Positions 1-5,240 are shown, counted from the first letter of the stretch. The stretch: 6,677 bases of DNA from Caryophanales bacterium UBA6331 (GCA_002438065.1 DJSP01000028.1:1-6677), one strand, 5' to 3'. Notes: generated from the sequence alone by a model not told the origin. Program-made: numbers and translations.

Positions 1-1
1 A

Positions 2-598
2 TTATATTATGATTTATCATTTACAATTCAAAGAGGTGAAAAAATTCTTATTGTTGGAGAAAATGGAATTGGTAAAACAACACTTTTAAGGTTAATTATG
101 GGTACTTTAAAACCTTTGGGTGGAGAAATTAAAATTAATGATAAAACATTAATTGGATATTATGCTCAAGAACATGAAATTATTGATAATTCTAAAACCA
201 TTTTAGATAATTTTAATAATTATGGACTTGCTGATTATGAAGTTAGAAGATATTTAGGTAATTTCTTATTTTCAGGAGAGGATATTAATAAACTTGCTGG
301 AGTTTTGTCGCCAGGGGAAAGAGCAAGAGTTGGACTTGCTAAAATAGCGCTTAGTGGGGCAAACACGTTATTACTTGATGAACCAACCAATCATTTAGAT
401 CCTATGACTCAATTAAAAATAGCTGATATCTTTAAAGATTATGAAGGAACAATGTTAGTGGTGTCTCATAATTTAGAGTTTGTTGATAGCTTAAATATCG
501 ATAGAATGTTACTTTTACCTAGTGGAGTAATTACATATTATGATAAAGAAATAGTAACATATTATGAAACATTAAATAACAATGAAGAAATTAAATAA
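2..598 (+). CDS. ABC-F family ATPase, C-terminal part (5' truncated by window edge)
   Basis: The reading frame is already open at base 2, so the gene starts outside the window; an internal ATG at 98 lies after the Walker A motif and cannot be the start. The visible 198 residues form one complete nucleotide-binding domain: Walker A GENGIGKTT at 56-82, the GYYAQE segment typical of the second ABC-F domain, signature LSPGE at 305-319, Walker B with LLLDEPTNHLD ending at 400, and the H-loop histidine at 467-469. ABC-F proteins are soluble twin-ATPase factors that bind the ribosome, acting in translation or antibiotic protection; they have no membrane domain. Usual length is 500-650 residues, so the first ATPase domain and interdomain linker are missing. 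The domain ends shortly after the H-loop without a long C-terminal extension. I cannot tell a housekeeping factor from a resistance factor because the linker is not visible. Confidence 0.93.
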   Translation, partial: LYYDLSFTIQRGEKILIVGENGIGKTTLLRLIMGTLKPLGGEIKINDKTLIGYYAQEHEIIDNSKTILDNFNNYGLADYEVRRYLGNFLFSGEDINKLAGVLSPGERARVGLAKIALSGANTLLLDEPTNHLDPMTQLKIADIFKDYEGTMLVVSHNLEFVDSLNIDRMLLLPSGVITYYDKEIVTYYETLNNNEEIK

Positions 599-607
599 TT
601 TAATTTT
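588..607 (+). terminator. Possible weak A/T-only hairpin over the ABC-F stop codon
   Basis: AAATTAAA at 588-595 and TTTAATTT at 599-606 form a perfect 8-bp stem with the stop codon TAA as the loop, followed by one more T. The stem has no G-C pair, so it would be a weak terminator, and in such AT-rich DNA it may be chance. Confidence 0.2.
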
Positions 608-618
608 AAGATTAATAA

Positions 619-627
619 TGCTATACT
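619..627 (+). promoter_or_regulatory. Extended -10 promoter for the rnfC-rnfD pair
   Basis: TGC followed by TATACT at 622-627 is an extended -10 element with one mismatch to TATAAT. No convincing -35 box lies 16-18 bp upstream (TTTAAT at 599-604 is the best candidate), which extended -10 promoters tolerate. Transcription would start near 634, leaving a leader of about 16 bases before the ATG at 650. Predicted by eye. Confidence 0.45.
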
Positions 628-649
628 TATAGTAGAGGTAGTGATTGAT

Positions 650-1744
650 ATGCGTCTTATTAAAATAGATAAAGATGAAAACATTAAATGTAATAAAGAA
701 ATAAAAAATTATTTAGATCCTGATTATATATATGTTCCAATAAAAGATGGAGCTAACATTTTAGTTAGAAATCATGATGAAATAAATCTAGATACCGTGT
801 TATGGAAAAAAGATGGAATTACTTCTTTAAGCAGTGTTTCCGGTGAAATAGTAGGATTAAAAAATATGTATGTTAATGAAAATTTAACAAAATGCATTGT
901 TGTTGAAAATAACTTTAGAGAAGATGGAGAACTTAAAAAATCCAAAAGAAAAATTGATAATATAACTAAAGAAGAATTTATAAATTTAATTAAAAAGTAT
1001 ACAAATATAAACGAAGACTTTAATTCTAATAATTTAATAGTATCAGCTATTGATTATGAAATATATGAAATGGTTTTAAGTAAATTAATAAATAGTTATG
1101 CTGATGATATTCTAGATACTATAGATGCGATTATTAAGATACTTAGTATTAAAAAATGTATTTTTGTTATAAAAGATAATGATTCTGACAATGTTGTATC
1201 ACTTCTTAATTTAATAGGAACATATCCTAATATTCATTTAAAATTAATGCCTGATTTATATCCAGTTGGAAATAAGCAAATCTTATCTAAAGAACTAATG
1301 GGAAAAGAAAAAACAATATTTTTAGATGTAAGTGATGTCTTAAATATTTTAAATATCTTAAGAAAAGGTAAACCACTATGCTATAAATATGTTACATTTT
1401 CTGGTAATAAGATAAATAAAACAGTTGTTCTAAAGGTTAAACTAGGAACAAGTATTAAAGAGATAATTGATAATAACTTTAAAATATTAGATGATGATTA
1501 TCACTTAGTAGTAAATGGATTATTATCAGGATATGAATTAAATAGTTTAGATACTGTTATTACGGAAGAAGTAAGAAGTGTTTTTATCACAAGTGCTATA
1601 ACTGATAAAGAAACTAAATGTTTAAATTGTGGTTTGTGTGTTAAACACTGCCCAGTGGGAGCAAATCCAAGGACGGGTTATAAAATGGACAAATGTATTA
1701 AATGTGGTTTATGCCGGTATGTTTGTCCTGCTAATAGGAGGTAA
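650..1744 (+). CDS. rnfC: RnfC-like electron-transport subunit, divergent and shortened
   Basis: RnfC is the peripheral iron-sulfur subunit of the Rnf ferredoxin:NAD+ oxidoreductase at the cytoplasmic membrane. This 364-residue protein shows the family layout in order: N-terminal barrel with VPIKDG and SSVSGEIVGL (residues 61-70), a middle domain with YPVGNKQ (from Y204) and GKPLCYKYVTFSG, then two ferredoxin-type clusters with C324, C327, C330, C334 and C349, C352, C355, C359. ATG 650 is preferred because GAGGT at 635-639 suits it; a GTG at 641 abuts that site. Typical RnfC has about 430-450 residues. The glycine-rich GGAGFPT loop expected near residue 120 to bind flavin and nucleotide is not recognisable (INEDFNSNNLIVSAI stands there), and only 14 residues separate the two clusters. 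NADH oxidation is therefore doubtful. The rnfD-like gene follows after 3 bases. Family assignment is solid; activity is uncertain. Confidence 0.83.
   Translation: MRLIKIDKDENIKCNKEIKNYLDPDYIYVPIKDGANILVRNHDEINLDTVLWKKDGITSLSSVSGEIVGLKNMYVNENLTKCIVVENNFREDGELKKSKRKIDNITKEEFINLIKKYTNINEDFNSNNLIVSAIDYEIYEMVLSKLINSYADDILDTIDAIIKILSIKKCIFVIKDNDSDNVVSLLNLIGTYPNIHLKLMPDLYPVGNKQILSKELMGKEKTIFLDVSDVLNILNILRKGKPLCYKYVTFSGNKINKTVVLKVKLGTSIKEIIDNNFKILDDDYHLVVNGLLSGYELNSLDTVITEEVRSVFITSAITDKETKCLNCGLCVKHCPVGANPRTGYKMDKCIKCGLCRYVCPANRR
1736..1741 (+). promoter_or_regulatory. Perfect Shine-Dalgarno for rnfD inside the end of rnfC
   Basis: AGGAGG is formed by the last two arginine codons of the rnfC-like gene, 6 bases before the ATG at 1748. 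Ribosomes ending the first gene would reload directly onto the second, which suggests coupled production of the two subunits. Confidence 0.85.
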
Positions 1745-1747
1745 ATA

Positions 1748-2647
1748 ATGAATAAATATATTGATTCTAAATTAACAATTAAAAAAATTAATATTATAAA
1801 TTTATTAGCGATATTACCTTTATTAATTAGTGGATTTTATAAAAATGGTATTAAGTTATATACACTCGGACTAGTAAACATTTTTGGTCTATTTAAACCT
1901 TTAATTTTTGATATTTTAGGTTTAGTTATTGGAATGATTGTTCCCTTTATAGTTGATAATTTTATTAAACATAAAAAAAGAAAGATATTATCTTATCTTA
2001 CTATGAGTAATTATCCCTATTATGGCCTTATTCTAGCTAGTATAATAAGTATTAATACACCAATATATATATTCTTATTAGTTATATTTATATGTTCCTT
2101 TTTAAGTTTAATTTTGAAAAAATCTAATGTAAATATTGTTTGTTTAATGGCATTACTTATAATTCTAATTATGAATTTAAAAGGTAGCTTTAGTTTCTTA
2201 AATATATATGAAAGCACTAATAATTTGCATTTAACTCCATTAGATTACTTTATGGGTAAAGGTAGTGGAGGTATTAATACTACTAATGTAATTTTACTTA
2301 TTATAAGTATTATAATTTTATTTAGTCAAGATTATTATAAAAAAGAAATACCTATATATGCCTTTTTAACTTATTTTATTTTAATATTAATTTATGGCTT
2401 ATATAAAAATAGTATCATATTAATATTAGATAGTTTATTTTCTAATAGTGTATTATTTTCTTATGTATTTATTGCATGTGATATGAAAACAAGTCCATAT
2501 ACTAAATTGGGTAAAATAATTTATGCTGTTTTAATAGGAATAATTACCTTTATTTTATATATGTATTATCCAGAACTAGCCGGAATAGGTGCAATATTAA
2601 TAGGAAGTTTATGTTCTGAAACAATTGATAAAATGGTTGAAAGATAA
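1748..2647 (+). CDS. rnfD: RnfD-like membrane subunit (RnfD/NqrB family), divergent
   Basis: This 299-residue, very hydrophobic protein has roughly ten membrane segments. RnfD in the Rnf complex is an integral membrane subunit carrying FMN covalently bound to the threonine of an S/T-G-A-T motif. Family landmarks: G170-K-G-S-G-G-I-N-T-T aligned by eye with the usual G-x-P-G-S-L-G-E-T-S segment, and A243-C-D-M-K-T-S-P, matching the conserved A-T-D-P-V-T-S-P, followed by two closing helices. Where SGAT-P-L is expected the protein has L-H-L-T163-P-L: the threonine before Pro-Leu remains but S-G-A is gone, so modification by the flavin transferase ApbE is questionable. It is coupled to the RnfC-like gene through a shared AGGAGG and a 3-base gap. 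No rnfG, rnfE, rnfA or rnfB follows. I am confident of the family from the paired context and the A-x-D-x-x-T-S-P motif, less so of electron transfer. Confidence 0.78.
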   Translation: MNKYIDSKLTIKKINIINLLAILPLLISGFYKNGIKLYTLGLVNIFGLFKPLIFDILGLVIGMIVPFIVDNFIKHKKRKILSYLTMSNYPYYGLILASIISINTPIYIFLLVIFICSFLSLILKKSNVNIVCLMALLIILIMNLKGSFSFLNIYESTNNLHLTPLDYFMGKGSGGINTTNVILLIISIIILFSQDYYKKEIPIYAFLTYFILILIYGLYKNSIILILDSLFSNSVLFSYVFIACDMKTSPYTKLGKIIYAVLIGIITFILYMYYPELAGIGAILIGSLCSETIDKMVER

Positions 2648-2666
2648 GTGTTTTTAGTGATATAAT
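2637..2666 (+). promoter_or_regulatory. Sigma-A type promoter with extended -10
   Basis: TTGAAA at 2637-2642 overlaps the end of the rnfD-like gene; an 18-bp spacer leads to TGA TATAAT (TATAAT at 2661-2666). This is one of the best promoter matches in the window and gives the next two genes their own transcript, starting near 2673. Confidence 0.65.
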
Positions 2667-2693
2667 TAATTAGGATAGAGAAGGATATAAAAT

Positions 2694-3047
2694 ATGAATA
2701 ATAAATTAATTTTAGAACACTGTCCTAATTTTTATAATATTAATAATTTTTCTTTTTTTGAAGATGATACAATCAGTGCTAGATTAATTGATATATATCG
2801 CAGGTTTGTATTTGAAGTAGATTTAAATAATAAAGAGGAAGTTGATTCTTTAGAAAAAATAGATTATGTTTTAAATAAATACATTGAAGATTATATGTTT
2901 AGAAAACAATTGCAAAAGGATGTTATGAATATAAGAGTTAAGGTTAGTGATAATTTTATTAAAAAAACAATAGAAGCCATATTAGGATATTATGATAGTT
3001 ATGAAGCAGGATATACAAGAAATATTTATTTTGCGAGGTGGATCTAA
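2694..3047 (+). CDS. Hypothetical protein, 117 aa
   Basis: I do not recognise this protein. It is soluble-looking, with no signal peptide or membrane segment. The N-terminal part (about residues 1-45) is rich in Asn and Phe and contains FFEDD and an IDIYRRFVFEVD stretch; the rest looks mainly helical (VDSLEKIDYVLNKYIEDY, then KKTIEAILGYYDSYEAGY) and ends in ARWI. The ATG at 2694 has AAGGA at 2681-2685, 8 bases upstream, and a clear promoter before it, so it is very likely expressed. Its stop codon overlaps the ATG of the following Ig-domain membrane protein by one base (TAATG), so the two are made together and may work together, for example as a cytoplasmic partner of that membrane protein; this is inference from spacing only. 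Confidence 0.8.
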   Translation: MNNKLILEHCPNFYNINNFSFFEDDTISARLIDIYRRFVFEVDLNNKEEVDSLEKIDYVLNKYIEDYMFRKQLQKDVMNIRVKVSDNFIKKTIEAILGYYDSYEAGYTRNIYFARWI

Positions 3048-3934
3048 TGGATGAAGATTTTTATATAGAAGATAATTATAAAAGAAATGTTGTTATTCTA
3101 ATAATAGTTTTAATTTTGTTGGGATTTGGCCTATATTACATATATAAAAATTATTATAAAAAGAATTATTTAAAAATAAATGATGTAACAGTTGAACTTG
3201 GTGATAAGTTAAGTGAAAAAATTGAAGATTACATTAAGTGTGATAATTATAATGATTATAAATTAGATTTAAGTAATGTAGTTGTTGATGAAAATGGGAA
3301 GACAACTACTACAGGAGAATACTCTTATGCGGTTATTAAAGGACAGGATGTAAAAAGAGGTAAAGTGTATGTTAAAGATACAAGAAAGCCAATTGTAAGT
3401 GTAAGTGATTTAAAAGTTGGAGTAGGAGAAAGTTATGGTGCTTTTGACTTTGTTAATAGTTGTGATGATTTATCTCTTCCTTGTACAACATCATTTAAAG
3501 ATGCTAATGACGCTGATTTAAGTAGTAAAGCAGGTAGTTATAAAATAACTATTATTGTAAGCGATAATGCTGGTAATAAAATAGAAAAAAATGTTAATTT
3601 AACAGTAGAAGAAGGATATTCCTATAAAGAAGTTAAAGCAAGTGATTTAAATGTAGATCATTTATCTAACGATAATAGTAATTGGAATCAAACCTATACA
3701 TATAAATTTGATAAAGCATTAGATGAAGAAAGTGCTGAATTTGACGAGGTAATTGAAAAATATAGTACTATAAATATTACTTTAGATAAAAGTATTAAAG
3801 ATAAAGAAATAATAATTATTTATAATAAATATAATTATGCAATTGGATTAAGTATTAAAGTTACTTTTGAAGATGATACCTATGAATTTATATCAAGTGA
3901 TAAAATTAACGAATTTATTGAGCAAGATGCATAA
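3047..3934 (+). CDS. Membrane-anchored surface protein with two Ig-like domains
   Basis: The protein has 295 residues. ATG 3047 is chosen because GAGGTGG at 3035-3041 ends 5 bases upstream; a GTG at 3038 falls inside that site. Residues 1-13 are short and charged, residues 14-33 form one strong membrane helix (VVILIIVLILLGFGLYY), and the rest is polar and probably outside the cell. Residues about 42-110 and 113-190 each look like beta-sandwich repeats of the DUF5011/HYR bacterial Ig-like type, with the DTRKPIVSVSD boundary, GSYKITIIVSDNAGNK and the closing VNLTVEE. C139 and C146 (CDDLSLPC) could form a small disulfide loop if exported to an oxidising site. Residues about 195-295 are unlike the Ig repeats and I do not recognise them. 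There is no lipobox and no LPXTG sorting motif. A role in adhesion or envelope structure is likely but unspecific. Confidence 0.85.
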   Translation: MDEDFYIEDNYKRNVVILIIVLILLGFGLYYIYKNYYKKNYLKINDVTVELGDKLSEKIEDYIKCDNYNDYKLDLSNVVVDENGKTTTTGEYSYAVIKGQDVKRGKVYVKDTRKPIVSVSDLKVGVGESYGAFDFVNSCDDLSLPCTTSFKDANDADLSSKAGSYKITIIVSDNAGNKIEKNVNLTVEEGYSYKEVKASDLNVDHLSNDNSNWNQTYTYKFDKALDEESAEFDEVIEKYSTINITLDKSIKDKEIIIIYNKYNYAIGLSIKVTFEDDTYEFISSDKINEFIEQDA

Positions 3935-3940
3935 AAACTA

Positions 3941-3979
3941 TTGCACAAAGTTAAACTTTTTGATAATATAATTTTGTGC
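3941..3979 (+). promoter_or_regulatory. Candidate tRNA-Met promoter with flanking inverted repeat
   Basis: TTGCAC at 3941-3946 could be a -35 box. TATAAT at 3967-3972 lies 20 bp downstream (long), while TAATAT at 3964-3969 lies 17 bp downstream, so the exact -10 is unclear. A 7-bp inverted repeat, GCACAAA (3943-3949) and TTTGTGC (3973-3979), encloses the segment. AAAGT-TAA-ACTTT followed by TT (3947-3961) could instead act as a weak terminator for the preceding gene. Confidence 0.4.
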
Positions 3980-3988
3980 TTTGGAAAT

Positions 3989-4065
3989 GGCGGTGTAGCT
4001 CAGTTGGCTAGAGCATCCGGTTCATACCCGGCAGGTCGGGAGTTCAAATCTCTCCGCCGCTACCA
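3989..4065 (+). tRNA. tRNA-Met (CAT), elongator type
   Basis: A full cloverleaf of 77 bases includes the encoded 3' CCA. Acceptor arm GGCGGTG pairs with CGCCGCT (first pair G-U, as I recall for Bacillus elongator tRNA-Met). The D arm is GCTC/GAGC, the anticodon loop is TTCATAC with CAT at 4023-4025, and the T arm is GGGAG-TTCAAAT-CTCTC (one G-T pair). The GGCGGTGTAGCTCAG start matches elongator tRNA-Met rather than initiator tRNA or the CAT-bearing tRNA-Ile. The outermost anticodon-stem pair (4016 T, 4032 C) is a mismatch, leaving four good pairs. The gene sits just upstream of a broken tyrosine recombinase, so its 3' end is a likely former attachment site. Confidence 0.95.
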
Positions 4066-4076
4066 TAAGGAAATCT

Positions 4077-4093
4077 GCTCGAACTTTTCGAGC
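4077..4093 (+). terminator. Small hairpin after tRNA-Met
   Basis: GCTCGAA (4077-4083) and TTCGAGC (4087-4093) form a perfect 7-bp stem, loop CTT, followed by only TTT. It may help 3' processing or termination of the tRNA transcript; the stronger terminator lies just downstream. Confidence 0.4.
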
Positions 4094-4104
4094 TTTAATA
4101 AATA

Positions 4105-4132
4105 ACTAATTCAGAAATGGATTAGTTTTTTT
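4105..4132 (+). terminator. Rho-independent terminator of the tRNA-Met transcript
   Basis: ACTAATTC (4105-4112) pairs with GGATTAGT (4119-4126) with one G-T pair; the loop is AGAAAT and a run of seven T ends at 4132. Stem, loop size and T-run fit an intrinsic terminator. Confidence 0.75.
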
Positions 4133-4135
4133 GGT

Positions 4136-4221
4136 TTATGTAGAGTTTTATATTATGTAGAGTTTATATGCAAATAGTCTGTAATTACAGGCTTTTTCTT
4201 TTGATTTTCTCTACATAATAT
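4136..4221. repeat. Three copies of TTATGTAGAG between tRNA-Met and the recombinase
   Basis: TTATGTAGAG occurs at 4136-4145 and 4153-4162 as direct copies; these extend to the 13-mer TTATGTAGAGTTT with a 17-bp period. An inverted copy lies at 4209-4218. The second and third copies form a perfect 13-bp inverted repeat (4150-4162 and 4209-4221) around a 46-bp spacer. Position between a tRNA and a tyrosine recombinase start fits arm-type or core binding sites of that recombinase. A one-base variant recurs at 4744-4763. Confidence 0.75.
4176..4200 (+). terminator. Second hairpin terminator inside the inverted repeat
   Basis: AGTCTG (4176-4181) pairs with CAGGCT (4188-4193) including one G-T pair, loop TAATTA, followed by TTTTCTT. 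It would stop readthrough from the tRNA side before the recombinase gene. It lies entirely within the 46-bp spacer of the 13-bp inverted repeat. Confidence 0.5.
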
Positions 4222-4226
4222 TTTGA

Positions 4227-4235
4227 TGATAGAAT
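4227..4235 (+). promoter_or_regulatory. Extended -10 promoter of the recombinase gene
   Basis: TGA followed by TAGAAT (4230-4235) is an extended -10 with one mismatch. No good -35 box is spaced correctly. The start would be near 4242, and the leader carries AAGGAG at 4257-4262, 10 bases before the ATG at 4273. Confidence 0.35.
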
Positions 4236-4272
4236 TATATGGTATTCATAATGCAGAAGGAGATGATAAAAT

Positions 4273-4800
4273 ATGAATACTATAGAATTTAAGGGTTCAT
4301 TTATAAGAACTAACAAATTTATGGAAGGTGGTGAAAAACTTTTTCATAATAATAATTTTAATGTAATTATTTCAAACTATTATGTTTATCTTAAATCATT
4401 AGAACAAGCACCTAATACTTTAAGACATAAGATTACTAATGTTTCATTATTTATTGAATATTTAGAAAATAACAATTTTAAAAATCTAAAACAGATCAAT
4501 AAGCAAGTTGTATATGATTATATACAATTATATGATAGTTATGGTCATGTATTATCATATAAAGATAGAAATAAACTAAATATTAGATTATTTCTAAATT
4601 GGACTTTTAATAATAATTTTTCTGATTTTTCTGGAAATATGGTTTTGCCTAAAATTATTTGGCATAGAAGAACAACAATTAGAACTTATTATTCAAAAGA
4701 TGAAATAACAAAATTATTTAATGTTATTGATCGAAGAACTAAATTATGTCGAGCTCGACATAATTTGGTGTGCCATGCATGGCATATATCTAGTTGGTAA
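4273..4800 (+). pseudogene. Tyrosine recombinase/integrase, N-terminal remnant
   Basis: The 175-residue frame starts at an ATG with a strong AAGGAG site. Residues about 28-115 form the helical SAM-like core-binding domain of phage-type integrases: YYVYLKSLEQAPNTLRHK, then FIEYLENNNFKNLKQINKQVVYDYI, then NIRLFLNWTFNNN. TYYSKDEITKLFNVIDRRTK (to about residue 156, base 4740) is the usual entry into the catalytic domain. Family resemblance then stops: the last 19 residues are encoded by a palindrome and an intron-like sequence. The catalytic Arg, H-x-x-R and Tyr are all absent, so no strand exchange is possible; full proteins have about 300-400 residues. Orientation away from the adjacent tRNA-Met fits an integrated element whose attachment site is the tRNA 3' end. 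Neither downstream frame resembles the lost catalytic domain. Confidence 0.8.
4741..4766. repeat. Perfect 26-bp palindrome at the recombinase breakpoint
   Basis: The half AAATTATGTCGAG at 4741-4753 is followed without spacer by its exact reverse complement at 4754-4766. Each arm contains TTATGTCGAG, differing at one base from the TTATGTAGAG word repeated upstream of the recombinase gene. It falls where recombinase similarity ends and one base before the intron-like GTGTG start. It could form a stable hairpin or cruciform. Confidence 0.9.
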
Positions 4801-4860
4801 AAGTCCAATACATGCGTAGGTATCGACGAAGTGTTAAGGAATCACAAAGAATAAAGAAAT
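4768..4860 (+). mobile_element. 5' end fragment of a group IIC-like intron
   Basis: Bacterial group II introns are self-splicing, retromobile RNAs that begin with GUGYG. Here GTGTGCC at 4768 opens a hairpin (TGCCATGCATGGCA at 4771-4784 is a perfect palindrome), followed by ATCTAGTTGGTAAAAGTCC, in which GTTGG and CCAAT pair around the epsilon-prime loop whose usual form is GGTGAAAGTCC. Then comes a short tract with GTTAAGGAATC. Order and spacing resemble the first 45 or so bases of the Oceanobacillus group IIC intron as I remember it. Group IIC introns insert next to DNA hairpins, and the 26-bp palindrome ends one base upstream. No reverse transcriptase frame and no domain V or VI is present downstream, so this is a truncated relic. 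The right boundary is a guess. Recognised from memory, not by covariance search. Confidence 0.6.
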
Positions 4861-4877
4861 TGATTATAAGTCAAACA

Positions 4878-5165
4878 ATGATTCATTTTAAAAAAATACA
4901 AGGTGTTAAATTAGACGATGATGAAAGTATATTTAGTGTATTTAGTTTTATAATAGATGCAATTTTGGCTGAAAGATTAGAAAATGAAATTAGTGAGAAT
5001 AACGAAGCTTATAAAGTAATGTTACATTTTAAATTAAATATAATTGGCTACAATAATAGTATTTTAAATTTAAAAGATTTTTTATTGCTTTTTGGTAACA
5101 TCGAGAAATTTGACAGTGACAAAAAAGCAGTCATTAGTGTAATTAAAAAAATAGCAATCAAATAA
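4878..5165 (+). CDS. Unrecognised ORF, about 95 aa, possibly a gene remnant
   Basis: The frame is open from 4794 to 5165, but its first part overlaps the intron fragment, so ATG 4878 is taken as the earliest plausible start; no ribosome binding site precedes it or the ATG at 4812. The 95 residues look soluble and helical: an acidic stretch VKLDDDESIFSVFSFIIDAILAERLENEISENNEAYKV, then FKLNIIGYNNSILNLKDFLLLFGNIEKF, and a lysine-rich end KKAVISVIKKIAIK. I recognise no family; it is neither the recombinase catalytic domain nor a reverse transcriptase. Composition matches its neighbours. The missing start signal and the junction with the intron fragment suggest the 3' end of a gene whose 5' end was lost. 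It may not be translated. Confidence 0.4.
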   Translation: MIHFKKIQGVKLDDDESIFSVFSFIIDAILAERLENEISENNEAYKVMLHFKLNIIGYNNSILNLKDFLLLFGNIEKFDSDKKAVISVIKKIAIK

Positions 5166-5240
5166 AGTTAAAGCCTTATATTTTTGAATATTATTGTAAA
5201 ATGTATTTGAGAGATAATAATTGATAATTTAGTTATTTTA

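Noticed and set aside
641..649. GTG at 641 as the start of the RnfC-like protein
   Set aside because: The GAGGT site at 635-639 leaves one base before this GTG, too close for initiation; ATG 650 has workable spacing and gives a family-like start.
2020..2217. A 65-codon frame on the minus strand
   Set aside because: It lies wholly inside the rnfD-like gene, antisense to membrane helices, with no ribosome binding site or recognisable protein; it is a shadow of AT-rich coding sequence.
4136..4218. CRISPR array
   Set aside because: Only three short copies of a 10-bp word, one inverted, with unequal spacing; no cas gene in the window.
4794..4877. Coding start at 4794 or 4812 for the orphan ORF
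   Set aside because: This stretch is better explained as group II intron domain I, and no ribosome binding site precedes either codon.
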